Shown here piece after piece: positions 42,101 through 50,918 of a stretch of DNA of 64,000 nucleotides. Numbering within the stretch: the stretch's first letter is position 1; each line of letters starts with the position of its first letter. Made by a program: the position numbers and the translations under genes. The notes under the pieces are model-generated. The model did no database searches. It worked only from the letters and a program-made list of their open reading frames with translations, and was not told the DNA's origin. The stretch is from UBA1764 sp045642565 (GTDB lineage: Bacteria; Bacillota; Clostridia; Peptostreptococcales; Anaerovoracaceae): the NCBI GenBank assembly GCA_045642565.1, contig JAZUJE010000003.1, forward strand, positions 1 through 64,000, in the 5' to 3' direction.

Positions 42101-42180
42101 TTCAACCGAAGTTTAGTCTTGCATTAAAACAGGCTCCGGCTGTTGAAGAAGCTCTCAATGTGCTTGATTTAATGGTATAA
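39133..42180 (+). CDS. mfd: Transcription-repair coupling factor Mfd, shortened
   Basis: The protein is 1015 aa, compared with about 1150-1180 usual. It has the UvrB-like N-terminal domain, an RNA-polymerase-interacting domain (KGDYVVHETHGVGRFVGI), translocase motifs GDVGYGKTEVA and DEEQRFG, RecG-like motifs RGRVGR, and the C-terminal TRCF domain. The N-terminus starts late, and the region after SEIKINPA (about residues 190-215) passes directly to the ILIDDPARM block, so roughly 90-100 residues of the usual linker are missing. Mfd removes stalled RNA polymerase and recruits UvrA. uvrA and uvrB are nearby. Confidence 0.93.
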   Translation: MIVSGISENRIARFASTIPGQELIIAASPTRAQRIATDLSFFSSKPVFVLPDALEENFKYDAKSKNSIYEKLKVLNAMLEGQDLIVVAPVLSALKTLAHPKTFLENSLSFKLGSQITREDLIRKLVNMGYAREELCEAPGQFALRGDICDIFAIGFEYPVRIEFFDLNIDAIRIFDPYTQRSLKPISEIKINPADIIEGNSALWDYLAKDSKILIDDPARMDAELDLPEADYYFYPLSVSDADISIETKQAPVYGGHMDIFANDMRNYLQKGYEITIACSTADRLVNIRDFLVGQNIEGVILKDGTLVSGTEYPEEKKLFLTDSEIFPYIKKRRIRKEKGREIKTFTDIKKGDYVVHETHGVGRFVGIQKMSSSGSVKDYLRIEYAGNDVLYVPVDQMGVLQKYVGSESAKPRINKLSSGDWNKTKERVKAAIRDMAEDFLKAAAERQASAGYKFGPDSTWQKEFEEQFPFEETEDQLKATEEIKADMQSDSAMDRLLCGDVGYGKTEVAARAIFKCLEQGKQAAILVPTTILANQHYHTFINRMAGYPFNIQMLSRFRTAKQQEDIVKQVEKGEIDLLIGTHRLLSSDVKFKDLGLLVVDEEQRFGVEHKEKIKKLKANVDVLTLSATPIPRTLHMSLTGIRNMSIIAEPPEDRFPVQTYVVEEDDKLIADAIRRELSRDGQVYVVYNRVRGILTIANRLRELIPEAKIAVGHGQMSENALEDVMVDFSEGKYNVLVATTIIESGLDIPNVNTMIILDADKFGLSQLYQLRGRVGRTNRIAYAYLTYKKDKQISEIAEKRLRAIREFTEFGSGFRIAMRDLEIRGAGNVLGVEQSGHMLSVGYELYCKLVDEAVRELKAEREGIILEPEITTDTEVSLNVSAYIPEEYISDEIIRLDMYKRIATISSIEEQIELSEELIDRFGEPPEELGNLLDIALLHNKASKLGISNLVLQREDLIFVFESADGLKPEIVEKLLDTYDLRLTIYGGVQPKFSLALKQAPAVEEALNVLDLMV

Positions 42181-42181
42181 T
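42173..42181 (+). promoter_or_regulatory. Extended -10 promoter directly before the flippase gene
   Basis: TGGTATAAT overlaps the mfd stop codon. Its last base is 6 bp before the next ATG (42188) and no Shine-Dalgarno intervenes. Translational coupling to mfd is an alternative. Confidence 0.55.
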
Positions 42182-42187
42182 CATAAT

Positions 42188-43804
42188 ATGGAAACAAAAG
42201 AAAGTAAAAACAAAAGCTTTATAGGTGGGACATTAATTTTAGGCTTAGCCGGATTAATAATTAAGATTTTAGGTGCAGCCTTTAGAATACCACTTGGCAA
42301 TATTATTGGCGCAACAGGAATGGGCTATTATCAAAAAGCCTATCCAATTTATAATTTATTTTTAACATTGGCAATCGCTGGTATACCTACAGCTATTGCA
42401 CGAATGGTTGCGGAAAGAAATGCCGTAGATAAACCAAAGGAAGCATACAAGGTATTCAGATCATCATTTTATCTTTTGCTTTGTACAGGAATAGTTACAT
42501 CATCCTTATTGCTTTTTGGGGCAAAGTGGCTGACAGGTTCTTATTTAAGCACTCCGAAAGCAGTTTATTGCATGCAAGCGATTGCTCCGGCTTTGTTGTT
42601 TTGTCCGCTGATGTCCGCATACCGAGGATATTTTCAAGGCAGACAGGATATGAAACCAACAGCTGTTTCCCAAGTTGTTGAACAGATTTTCAGAGTTGCA
42701 ATAGGCCTTGGGCTTGCTGTAATTTTACTTCCAAAGGGTGTTGAGTTTGCTGCTGCCGGTGCCAGCTTTGGAGCAACCGCAGGTGGTATATTTGGTTTTA
42801 TTGGAATAGCTTTTGTTTTTCTTAAGAGCAAAAAAGTAATTTTCTCTGAGTTTGAAATTTCTAATGAAAGTGATATAGCATCAACAAAAGAGATACTAAA
42901 GGAGATACTGGTTATAGCTATTCCTATAACAATCGGATCTGCAGTTCTTCCTATAATGAATACTATTGATATGATGGTAGTAGAAAAACGCTTGATGGCA
43001 ATAGGTTACAGTGCGGATATAGCAAACTCTTTATACGGAGAACTTACCGGCTTCGCACAGCCGTTAATCAATTTCCCTCAAGTTTTGACGCAAGCTGTAT
43101 CGATCAGTATGGTACCTCTTGTAGCATCTGCATTTAAGAGAAAAGAAACTCTCTTTATGCAAGATAGCATAAGACTTGGAATAAGATATGCAGTGATAAT
43201 TGCACTTCCTTGTGCAGTTGGAATGAGTGTTTTGTCAGAACCGATTCTTGTGCTTTTATATCCGGGTCAAAGAGAAAGTGCAATTAATGCGGCTTCGTGT
43301 CTCGCAATATTAGCAATAAGTGTGATATTCCTTGGGTTAACACATGCTTTCACAGGAATACTTCAGGGTATAGGAAAACAAATAATCCCTGTTAGAAACT
43401 TGGCGATAGGTGCTGTGGCAAAAGTCGTTGTCACATTTTGCTTAACGGGGATTCCAAGTTTAAATGTCAGAGGCGCAGCCTTTGGAACTTTAACGGCTTA
43501 TGCGGTATCAGCTATCTTAGATTTTATTTCAGTGATAAAGCATACCGGAACAAAATTTGATTACAAACTAACAGTTTTAAAACCGGTAATCTCAGTCGCC
43601 ATTATGGGCGTTGTTGTATATGCAATTCATCATTTTGTTTCGTTGTATATAGGAAATGCAGTTGCCTGTGTTGTGTCAATTGTTGTTGGAGTGATTGTTT
43701 ATCTAATTGCTGTGTTGATTACCGGAACTCTTACTGTTGAAGAGCTTGAAGGTTTACCTAAAGGGAAAACAATTGTAAAAATTGTAAAGAAATTTAAAAA
43801 ATAG
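42188..43804 (+). CDS. MOP-family flippase (SpoVB/MurJ-like)
   Basis: The 538-aa protein has about 14 hydrophobic segments and the oligosaccharide-flippase start GGTLILGLAGLIIKILGAAFRIPLGNIIGATGMGYY (first 20 residues GGTLILGLAGLIIKILGAAF). Family members flip lipid-linked wall precursors such as lipid II across the membrane. It occupies the yabM/spoVB-like position after mfd. The start lacks a ribosome-binding site. A terminator follows. Confidence 0.88.
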   Translation: METKESKNKSFIGGTLILGLAGLIIKILGAAFRIPLGNIIGATGMGYYQKAYPIYNLFLTLAIAGIPTAIARMVAERNAVDKPKEAYKVFRSSFYLLLCTGIVTSSLLLFGAKWLTGSYLSTPKAVYCMQAIAPALLFCPLMSAYRGYFQGRQDMKPTAVSQVVEQIFRVAIGLGLAVILLPKGVEFAAAGASFGATAGGIFGFIGIAFVFLKSKKVIFSEFEISNESDIASTKEILKEILVIAIPITIGSAVLPIMNTIDMMVVEKRLMAIGYSADIANSLYGELTGFAQPLINFPQVLTQAVSISMVPLVASAFKRKETLFMQDSIRLGIRYAVIIALPCAVGMSVLSEPILVLLYPGQRESAINAASCLAILAISVIFLGLTHAFTGILQGIGKQIIPVRNLAIGAVAKVVVTFCLTGIPSLNVRGAAFGTLTAYAVSAILDFISVIKHTGTKFDYKLTVLKPVISVAIMGVVVYAIHHFVSLYIGNAVACVVSIVVGVIVYLIAVLITGTLTVEELEGLPKGKTIVKIVKKFKK

Positions 43805-43810
43805 TAAGAA

Positions 43811-43847
43811 AATGGTGCTGCCACAATATGTTGTAGCACCATTTTTG
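43811..43847 (+). terminator. Intrinsic terminator after the flippase gene
   Basis: AATGGTGCT (43811-43819) pairs with AGCACCATT (43835-43843). An inner ACAA/TTGT stem and a T-run follow. Confidence 0.85.
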
Positions 43848-43887
43848 TTAATTTATTGAAATTTCAAGCTGTTTAATGGCTTTTATG

Positions 43888-43917
43888 TTGACAAACATAC
43901 AATATATATGTCACAAT
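43888..43917 (+). promoter_or_regulatory. Candidate hup promoter
   Basis: TTGACA (43888-43893) is consensus. The best -10 is CACAAT (43912-43917) at 18 bp, which is weak. The spacer contains ACAATATATATGTC, also found downstream of the murA -10 box. Confidence 0.55.
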
Positions 43918-43952
43918 GTTCGTGTAATTGTTATTTTTAAGGAGGAAATGAA

Positions 43953-44234
43953 ATGAATAAAGCTGAAATCATTGCTGCAGTAGCAGAAAAGACAGGCCTT
44001 ACTAAGAAGGATACAGAAACAACTATTAACGAATTTATCGAAGCTATAGAAAAAGAACTTTGCAAGAAAGACGGAAAAGTTCAACTTATCGGATTTGGAA
44101 CATTTGAAGTTAGAGCAAGAAAAGCAAGAACAGGTCGCAATCCACAAAAGCCAACTGAACTTGTTCAGATTCCTGCAAGCAAGGCTCCTGTATTCAAGGC
44201 TGGTAAAGCATTTAAGGATATCGTAAACAAATAG
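43953..44234 (+). CDS. hup: HU-type nucleoid protein
   Basis: The 93-aa HU-family protein has a start MNKAEIIAAVAEKTGLTKKDTE, the GFGTFEVRARKARTGRNPQ beta-arm block and a basic C-terminal. It bends and compacts DNA. AAGGAGG precedes the ATG. It has its own promoter and terminator, so it is probably a single-gene unit with high expression. Confidence 0.96.
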   Translation: MNKAEIIAAVAEKTGLTKKDTETTINEFIEAIEKELCKKDGKVQLIGFGTFEVRARKARTGRNPQKPTELVQIPASKAPVFKAGKAFKDIVNK

Positions 44235-44253
44235 TTTGTGAAATTATCAACCG

Positions 44254-44282
44254 AAGCGTAGCTCATAGCAGCTACGCTTTTA
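44254..44282 (+). terminator. hup terminator
   Basis: AAGCGTAGCT (44254-44263) and AGCTACGCTT (44270-44279) form a perfect 10-bp stem with a 6-nt loop, followed by T residues. Confidence 0.85.
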
Positions 44283-44432
44283 TTATCTCAGTAAATAGTT
44301 AGTGATATGCATTTGTGATATAATTAGTGTGTATTATACGTAAATTTGGTGTGGCTAATAATGAAGCTTAATTTGTTTAATTTAACTATTTATGAAGCCA
44401 AAAAGGTAATTAAAATAAATGAAGGTGAGATT

Positions 44433-44870
44433 ATGGAATTAAAAAAATTGCAAGATGATATGATAGCTGCTTTAAAGGCCGGAGATAAAGAGAGAAAAGA
44501 GGGCATATCCTTATTAATTGCTGCGGTTAAACGCGCTGCAATTGACGAAGGATGCCGTGATGACATTAAGGAAGAACTTGTAGATAAGGTTATTCTTAAG
44601 GAGCTTAAGAGCACTCAAGAACAAGTTGATACTTGCCCTGCTGCAAGGACAGATTTGCTTGATGGATATAAAAAGCATTTAGAACTTGTAAAAGAGTATG
44701 CACCAAAGATGCTTTCGGCTGAAGAAATAACTGCAATCATTAAAGAAAAATTCATGGATGTCATTGCGTCTGGAAATAAAGGTCTTATCATGAAGACTAT
44801 CATGCCGGAATTCAAAGGCAAAGCAGATGGAAAACTAATCAATCAGATTATTGCCGATTTAACAAAGTAA
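44433..44870 (+). CDS. YqeY/GatB-domain protein
   Basis: I chose ATG 44433 (145 aa) because GAAGGTGA precedes it and the longer N-terminal extension is unlike the family. It matches YqeY: an N-terminal helical segment (KLQDDMIAALKAGDKERKEGISLL) and a C-terminal domain similar to the tail of GatB (PEFKGKADGKLINQIIADL). It probably binds tRNA or RNA. The exact role is unknown. Its stop is 1 bp before the rqcP start. Confidence 0.9.
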   Translation: MELKKLQDDMIAALKAGDKERKEGISLLIAAVKRAAIDEGCRDDIKEELVDKVILKELKSTQEQVDTCPAARTDLLDGYKKHLELVKEYAPKMLSAEEITAIIKEKFMDVIASGNKGLIMKTIMPEFKGKADGKLINQIIADLTK

Positions 44871-44871
44871 A

Positions 44872-45117
44872 ATGAGGATAGATAAATACCTAAAGGTGTC
44901 AAGGCTCATTAAGCGTCGCACTGTTGCTCATGATGCTGCCGAACAGGACAGAATATATCTTAATGGTAAGGTTTCTAAACCCGGAGCCCAAGTGAAGCCT
45001 GGAGATATTATCGAAATAGTTTTCGGCACATCAAGAATGAAAGTAAAAGTTGTATCAACACCTGAGCATATTGGTAAAGATGATGCAGATACAATGTACG
45101 AAATAATTAATGACTAA
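44872..45117 (+). CDS. rqcP: S4-domain ribosome quality-control protein RqcP
   Basis: The 81-aa protein is a single S4 RNA-binding domain (MRIDKYLKVSRLIKRRTVAHDAA; IYLNGKVSKPGAQVKPGD), matching YabO/RqcP. In B. subtilis RqcP works with RqcH to add alanine tails to stalled peptides on 50S subunits. Its stop overlaps the uvrB start (TAATG). Confidence 0.92.
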   Translation: MRIDKYLKVSRLIKRRTVAHDAAEQDRIYLNGKVSKPGAQVKPGDIIEIVFGTSRMKVKVVSTPEHIGKDDADTMYEIIND

Positions 45118-47105
45118 TGCTTCCAAAAACGGGTAGATTTGAATTAAAAGCTCCATATCAAATGACCGGAGATCAGCCACAGGCAGTAGAAAAGCTTGTG
45201 GCGAGTTTGCGTGCCGGAAATAAAGCGAGTACTTTGCTTGGTGTAACCGGATCGGGGAAAACTTTTACAATGGCTAATGTCATTCAGCAAATTCAAAAGC
45301 CTACTTTAGTTATCTCACATAATAAAACTTTGGCAGCTCAGCTTTGCGGTGAGTTCAAAGAATTCTTCCCAAATAATGCGGTTGAATATTTTATTTCGTA
45401 CTATGACTATTATCAGCCTGAGGCTTATGTTCCTTCGACTGATACCTATATAGAAAAAGATTCCGATATAAATTCGGAAATTGAGAGACTTCGTTATTCT
45501 GCAACAGCTGCTTTGGCTGAGAGAAATGATGTAATAATTGTTGCATCTGTTTCATGCATATACGGAATGGGTGATCCTGCAGAATATGAAGGTCAAATGA
45601 TTTCTCTTAGGCCGGGGCAAGAATGGACTCGTAATCAATTATTGCGAGAGCTTACAGAAATTCAATATTCAAGAAATGATTTGGGTTTTGATCGGGGAAC
45701 TTTTAGAGTTCGCGGAGATATAATTGATATTATTCCGCAAGGTATGGATAGAGCTGTTCGAATAGAGCTCTTTGGAGATGAAATTGATTCAATCAAAGAA
45801 CTCGATCCTATCACAGGAGAAATCATAGCAAAGAGAAATCATATTTCGATTTTTCCTGCGAGCCATTATACTACTTCGAAAGAAAATATGGATAAAGCTC
45901 TTGTTAGTATCGAAGAAGAATTAGCGGAAAGATTGATAGAACTTAAAGCGCAAGGGAAATTGCTTGAAGCGCAAAGACTTGAGCAGCGTACTCGTTATGA
46001 TTTAGAGATGCTTAGGGAAATAGGGAATTGTAAGGGTATTGAAAATTATTCCAGGCATCTCGTTGGAAATCCTCCGGGAGCATCCCCTTATACATTAATA
46101 GATTATTTCCCAAAAGATTTTCTTATTTTTGTTGATGAAAGTCATGTAATGCTTCCTCAACTTCATGCTATGGCTAATGGCGACAGAGCTCGAAAAACAT
46201 CACTTGTTGATTACGGATTTAGACTTCCATCAGCACTTGATAACAGACCACTTAGATTTGATGAGTTCGAGGATAGAATTAACCAAATTGTTTATGTGTC
46301 TGCGACTCCGGCAGAATATGAAAGACAACAGGCCCATGGCATAACGGCAGAACAGATTATAAGACCTACAGGTTTGTTAGATCCTCCGGTAGAGGTTGTA
46401 AAAACAGAAGGTCAAATTGATCATCTGATTGGCGAAATTAATAAGGAAACAGAAAAAGGATACAGATGTCTCGTTACAACATTGACAAAGAAAATGGCAG
46501 AAAGTTTAACTGACTATTTAAAATCTGCGGGACTTAAGGTTAGATATATGCATTCGGATATAGATACTCTTGAAAGAAATGAAATTTTAAGAGACTTGCG
46601 CCTTGGAGTATTTGATGTTCTCGTAGGGATAAACCTTTTAAGGGAAGGTCTTGATTTGCCGGAAGTTTCTCTTGTTGCAATTTTGGATGCTGACAAAGAA
46701 GGCTTTTTACGTACTGAAACATCGCTAATACAAACGGTAGGGCGTGCATCAAGAAATTCTGAAGGCAGAGTAATTATGTATGCAGATGCAATAAGCCCTG
46801 CGATGAAGGCTTGCCTTGATGAAACGAGCAGACGTCGTGCTATTCAAATGAAATACAATGATGAGCATGGCATTACGCCTCAAACAATTAAGAAGGCTGT
46901 AAGAGATGTTATAGAGGTTACAAAGAAAATTGAGCAAGACCTTGATGAGTATGAGGGTAAATCTCCAAATGAACTTACAAAGAAAGAACTTATTGAATAT
47001 TCAAAGAAACTTGAAAAAGAGATGAGAATAGCGGCAAAAGATTTGCAATTTGAAAGAGCGGCTATTTTAAGAGATCGTTTGTTAGAAGTAAGAGCAGAGT
47101 TATAA
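45117..47105 (+). CDS. uvrB: Excinuclease ABC subunit B
   Basis: The 662-aa helicase-like protein has Walker A GVTGSGKT (residues 42-49), the DNA-binding beta-hairpin YYDYYQPEAYVP, the helicase block FVDESH, the C-terminal VGRASRN and a UvrC-binding UVR tail (about 625-660). It verifies lesions in nucleotide-excision repair. Its stop overlaps the uvrA start. Confidence 0.97.
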   Translation: MLPKTGRFELKAPYQMTGDQPQAVEKLVASLRAGNKASTLLGVTGSGKTFTMANVIQQIQKPTLVISHNKTLAAQLCGEFKEFFPNNAVEYFISYYDYYQPEAYVPSTDTYIEKDSDINSEIERLRYSATAALAERNDVIIVASVSCIYGMGDPAEYEGQMISLRPGQEWTRNQLLRELTEIQYSRNDLGFDRGTFRVRGDIIDIIPQGMDRAVRIELFGDEIDSIKELDPITGEIIAKRNHISIFPASHYTTSKENMDKALVSIEEELAERLIELKAQGKLLEAQRLEQRTRYDLEMLREIGNCKGIENYSRHLVGNPPGASPYTLIDYFPKDFLIFVDESHVMLPQLHAMANGDRARKTSLVDYGFRLPSALDNRPLRFDEFEDRINQIVYVSATPAEYERQQAHGITAEQIIRPTGLLDPPVEVVKTEGQIDHLIGEINKETEKGYRCLVTTLTKKMAESLTDYLKSAGLKVRYMHSDIDTLERNEILRDLRLGVFDVLVGINLLREGLDLPEVSLVAILDADKEGFLRTETSLIQTVGRASRNSEGRVIMYADAISPAMKACLDETSRRRAIQMKYNDEHGITPQTIKKAVRDVIEVTKKIEQDLDEYEGKSPNELTKKELIEYSKKLEKEMRIAAKDLQFERAAILRDRLLEVRAEL

Positions 47106-49957
47106 TGCAAAAAGATTTAGTTATTCGCGGCGCTAAGGCCCATAATTTAAAAAATATTGATATCACTATCCCAAGAGATAAGTTTGTAGTTATTACAGGT
47201 TTGTCAGGCTCGGGAAAGTCTTCACTTGCATTTGATACAATCTATGCAGAAGGGCAGAGGCGGTATGTTGAAAGCTTATCAGCTTATGCACGCCAATTCT
47301 TGGGACTTTTAGATAAGCCTGATGTCGAATCTATAGACGGGCTTTCGCCTGCTATTTCTATCGATCAAAAAACAACAAGTAAGAATCCAAGATCAACTGT
47401 TGGGACAGTAACAGAAATATATGACTATTTACGTTTGCTTTATGCCCGTATTGGAATTCCTCATTGTCCTGTTTGCGGCCGCGAAATTTCAAGTCAGACC
47501 GTAGACCAAATTGTTGAACAACTAATGGCATTTCCCGAGGGGACCAAGATTGTTTTATTAGCTCCTGTTATAAGAGAGAAAAAAGGCCAACATGAAAAAG
47601 TTCTCGAAAGAATTAAGCGTGATGGTTTTGTCAGAGTTCGCATTGATGGGGAAATATATAATCTTGAAGAAGATGATATTAAACTCTCAAAAACATATAA
47701 ACATACTATAGAAATTGTTACAGATAGGGTTGTTGTCCGCGAGGGGCAAGAAAGCAGATTCGCAGAAAGCGTTGAGATGTCTATTGCACAAGGCGGTGGA
47801 CTTTGTGGCGCATTAATAAGTTTTCCTAATGGAAAGAAAAAAGAAGAATTATACAGTACAAAACTTTCATGCCCGGAGCATGGTTTTAGTATTGATGAAT
47901 TAGAGCCAAGAACTTTTTCATTCAATTCTCCATTTGGCGCTTGTCCTGAATGTAATGGTATAGGGTATATTGAAAAAATTGATCCAAGCCTTTTGGTAGA
48001 AGATGAGAATCTGTCTATTAACGACGGGGCTATTACGAAGGCATTTGCCAGCATGGAATTTGCCGGATTTTATAAACAGTTGATTGGTGCATTAGCTGAT
48101 TATCATAAAACCAGTATGGATATACCATATAAAAAACTTCCAAAGGCTTTTAAAGAGGAACTGTTTTATGGTACGAATGAACGAAAATTAGATTATTACT
48201 ATACTCGTCGTGATGGAAGCCTTTCGCATAGACATGACAGCTTCGAAGGTATAATCCCAAATTTAATGAGAAGATATGGGATGACTAATTCTGACTTAAT
48301 CAGAGATAAGATCGAAGATTATATGAATATAGATGTTTGCCCATCTTGTAAGGGAAAAAGGCTTCGCCCGGAAATTTTAGCTGTAACAGTTGGCGAAAAA
48401 AATATTGATGAGTACTGCAATATGCCTATTGATGAGGCTCACAAATTTACTTTAGATATTGAGAAGAAATTAAATAAAAGAGATTTTGCAATAGCAAAGT
48501 TAATTTTAAAGGAAATTAAGTCAAGACTTAAATTTTTGATTGATACAGGGCTTGAATATTTGACGTTATCAAGGTATTCATCAAGTTTATCAGGCGGAGA
48601 GTCACAGCGAATAAGATTAGCAACACAAATAGGCTCTTATTTAGTTGGCGTTATGTATATACTTGATGAACCATCTATAGGTCTTCATCAAAAGGATAAT
48701 CAAAAACTTTTGGCGGCCTTGAGAAATTTGTGCGATATAGGAAATACGCTTCTTGTTGTTGAACACGACCAGGAAACAATGGAAGCTGCAGATCAGATTG
48801 TTGATATTGGACCTGGCGCCGGAGTAAACGGCGGCCGTTTGGTAGCCCAAGGAACAATAGAAGATATAAAAGCTTGCAAAGAGTCAATTACAGGACAATA
48901 CTTGTCCGGCGTAAAGAAAATAGAGATTCCTAAAACCCGCCGCGAGGGTAATGGTAAATCACTTTGGATTCGCGGAGCAAGAGAGAATAATTTAAAGAAT
49001 ATTGATGTTGAATTTCCTCTTGGAAAATTTATTTGTGTAACAGGTGTTTCGGGATCAGGAAAATCAAGCTTAATCAATGACATATTATATCGCGCTGCAG
49101 CGCAGGAATTTTACAGAGCGAAAGCAAAACCTGGAAAATTTAAAAAAATTGAAGGTCTAAAAAATATTGATAAGGTTATCGATATTGATCAGAGTCCTAT
49201 AGGAAAAACTCCACGATCAAATCCTGCAACATATACCGGCGTCTTTACTAATATCAGAAATTTATTTGCTCAAACAAACGAGGCAAAGATGAGAGGCTAT
49301 GGACCGGGAAGGTTTAGTTTTAATGTGCCAGGTGGAAGGTGCGAAGCTTGCTCTGGTGACGGAATTATTAAAGTTGAAATGAATTTTTTGCCTGATGTAT
49401 ATGTTCCTTGTGAAGTGTGCCATGGCAAAAGATATAACAGAGAAACTCTGGAAGTAAAGTATAAAGGTAAAAACATTTTTGATGTTCTTGATATGACTGT
49501 TGATGAAGCTCTTAGCTTCTTTGAAAACATTCCAAGCATCTATCGACAGATTAATACATTAAAAGAGGTTGGGCTTGGATATATTAAACTTGGACAACCT
49601 TCTACACAATTGAGTGGTGGGGAAGCACAAAGAGTAAAACTCGCGACAGAACTTTCTAAACGCAGTACAGGCAAGACATTATATATTTTAGATGAACCAA
49701 CTACAGGTTTGCATTTTGCCGATGTTGATAAATTGATTGGAGTCCTTCAAGCATTGGTTGATAAAGGCAACACAGTTGTAGTTATTGAGCATAATCTTGA
49801 TGTTATAAAAACCGCGGATTATATTATTGATCTTGGTCCTGATGGCGGAAATAAAGGTGGAACAGTGATTGCGACAGGAACTCCGGAAGTAGTCGCAAAG
49901 GTTAATAAATCATATACTGGTCAGTTCTTAAAGAAAATACTAAAGGAGCAAAAGTAA
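47105..49957 (+). CDS. uvrA: Excinuclease ABC subunit A
   Basis: The 950-aa protein has two ABC ATPase modules. Walker A motifs are GLSGSGKS (near 32) and GVSGSGKS (near 648). Signatures are SLSGGESQRIRLA and QLSGGEAQRVKLA. Zinc-finger Cys blocks are CPSCKGKRL-like, CPECNGIG and CEACSGDG...CEVCHGKR. UvrA recognises DNA damage with UvrB. Its stop overlaps the next ATG. Confidence 0.97.
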   Translation: MQKDLVIRGAKAHNLKNIDITIPRDKFVVITGLSGSGKSSLAFDTIYAEGQRRYVESLSAYARQFLGLLDKPDVESIDGLSPAISIDQKTTSKNPRSTVGTVTEIYDYLRLLYARIGIPHCPVCGREISSQTVDQIVEQLMAFPEGTKIVLLAPVIREKKGQHEKVLERIKRDGFVRVRIDGEIYNLEEDDIKLSKTYKHTIEIVTDRVVVREGQESRFAESVEMSIAQGGGLCGALISFPNGKKKEELYSTKLSCPEHGFSIDELEPRTFSFNSPFGACPECNGIGYIEKIDPSLLVEDENLSINDGAITKAFASMEFAGFYKQLIGALADYHKTSMDIPYKKLPKAFKEELFYGTNERKLDYYYTRRDGSLSHRHDSFEGIIPNLMRRYGMTNSDLIRDKIEDYMNIDVCPSCKGKRLRPEILAVTVGEKNIDEYCNMPIDEAHKFTLDIEKKLNKRDFAIAKLILKEIKSRLKFLIDTGLEYLTLSRYSSSLSGGESQRIRLATQIGSYLVGVMYILDEPSIGLHQKDNQKLLAALRNLCDIGNTLLVVEHDQETMEAADQIVDIGPGAGVNGGRLVAQGTIEDIKACKESITGQYLSGVKKIEIPKTRREGNGKSLWIRGARENNLKNIDVEFPLGKFICVTGVSGSGKSSLINDILYRAAAQEFYRAKAKPGKFKKIEGLKNIDKVIDIDQSPIGKTPRSNPATYTGVFTNIRNLFAQTNEAKMRGYGPGRFSFNVPGGRCEACSGDGIIKVEMNFLPDVYVPCEVCHGKRYNRETLEVKYKGKNIFDVLDMTVDEALSFFENIPSIYRQINTLKEVGLGYIKLGQPSTQLSGGEAQRVKLATELSKRSTGKTLYILDEPTTGLHFADVDKLIGVLQALVDKGNTVVVIEHNLDVIKTADYIIDLGPDGGNKGGTVIATGTPEVVAKVNKSYTGQFLKKILKEQK

Positions 49958-50916
49958 TGGAGAATTTTAAGATTTTATCATCAAACGGAAAAACTCAATT
50001 GGAATGCACAGAATGGAAACCGTATGCGGAGCCGAAAGCAATTTTGCAAATAGTTCATGGCATGTGTGAGTATGTTGGAAGATATGATGCTTTTGCTCAA
50101 TTTTTAAATAAAGAAAATATTCTGGTCGTTGGTGATGACCATTTAGGACATGGCCACAGTGCAGATGAGGGATATGGCTATTTTGGTGAGCAGGATGGCT
50201 GGAAAAGATTAATCGATGATGAATGCCTGTTGGCTAAAACAATGCAGGAGAAATACCCGAATGTTCCATATATACTTTTAGGACATAGCATGGGATCATT
50301 TATTGCAAGAGGTGTGCTGGCTACTGAAACTGCAAAGACTTTTTCAGGCGCTATTATTATGGGAACAGCCGGAACGAATAATGCTATTAATCTGGGGCTT
50401 ACAATAATAAAACTTTTAAGAAAAATAAAAGGGAGCAAATCACATAGTAAACTTATTACCGGAATGGCGTTTGGGTCCTATTTAAAAAATATTGAAAACC
50501 CGGTTAACAATTCTGCATGGCTTTCTCATGATGATAATGTATGTATTTCGCATGCGACAGACCCAATGTGTAAGTTCACTTTTACACTTGCAGGGTATGA
50601 AGATCTGTTTAGATTGTTAAAATATATAAATAGTGATGAATGGTACGCAAAACTTCCACAAAATCTTCCGATTCTTGTTACATCAGGTTGGGAAGATCCT
50701 GTCGGAGATTATGGAAAAGGCCCGGCTGAGGTTGTTGAAAAAATTAAAAAAGCAAATTGCGAGGTAGCTGCAATTTTCTATGAAGGAATGCGTCATGAAA
50801 TTTTGAATGAAATCGGAAAAGAAACTGTTTATGATGACATGCTTGCTTTTATTCTTGATGCCTCAGAGGGTGTGCATTTTGAAAAAGGTTTAAAACCTTT
50901 CTGCGATTTTGAATAA
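49957..50916 (+). CDS. Alpha/beta hydrolase (monoacylglycerol-lipase-like)
   Basis: The 319-aa protein has the nucleophile elbow GHSMGS (Ser111), oxyanion region VHGMCEYVGRY, a likely acid in SGWEDPVGD and the catalytic His in GMRHEILNE. It belongs to the serine aminopeptidase/lysophospholipase S33-like family. A lipid or lysophospholipid ester substrate is likely but unproven. It is coupled to uvrA by overlap. The link to repair is probably only positional. Confidence 0.88.
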   Translation: MENFKILSSNGKTQLECTEWKPYAEPKAILQIVHGMCEYVGRYDAFAQFLNKENILVVGDDHLGHGHSADEGYGYFGEQDGWKRLIDDECLLAKTMQEKYPNVPYILLGHSMGSFIARGVLATETAKTFSGAIIMGTAGTNNAINLGLTIIKLLRKIKGSKSHSKLITGMAFGSYLKNIENPVNNSAWLSHDDNVCISHATDPMCKFTFTLAGYEDLFRLLKYINSDEWYAKLPQNLPILVTSGWEDPVGDYGKGPAEVVEKIKKANCEVAAIFYEGMRHEILNEIGKETVYDDMLAFILDASEGVHFEKGLKPFCDFE

Positions 50917-50918
50917 AT

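Noticed and set aside
44346..44432. Upstream extension of the YqeY ORF
   Set aside because: It has no ribosome-binding site, is unlike the family, and ATG 44433 has a good GAAGGTGA.
47494..48054. 186-codon antisense ORF inside uvrA
   Set aside because: Serine-rich translation opposite a well-conserved gene, with no ribosome-binding site or family match.
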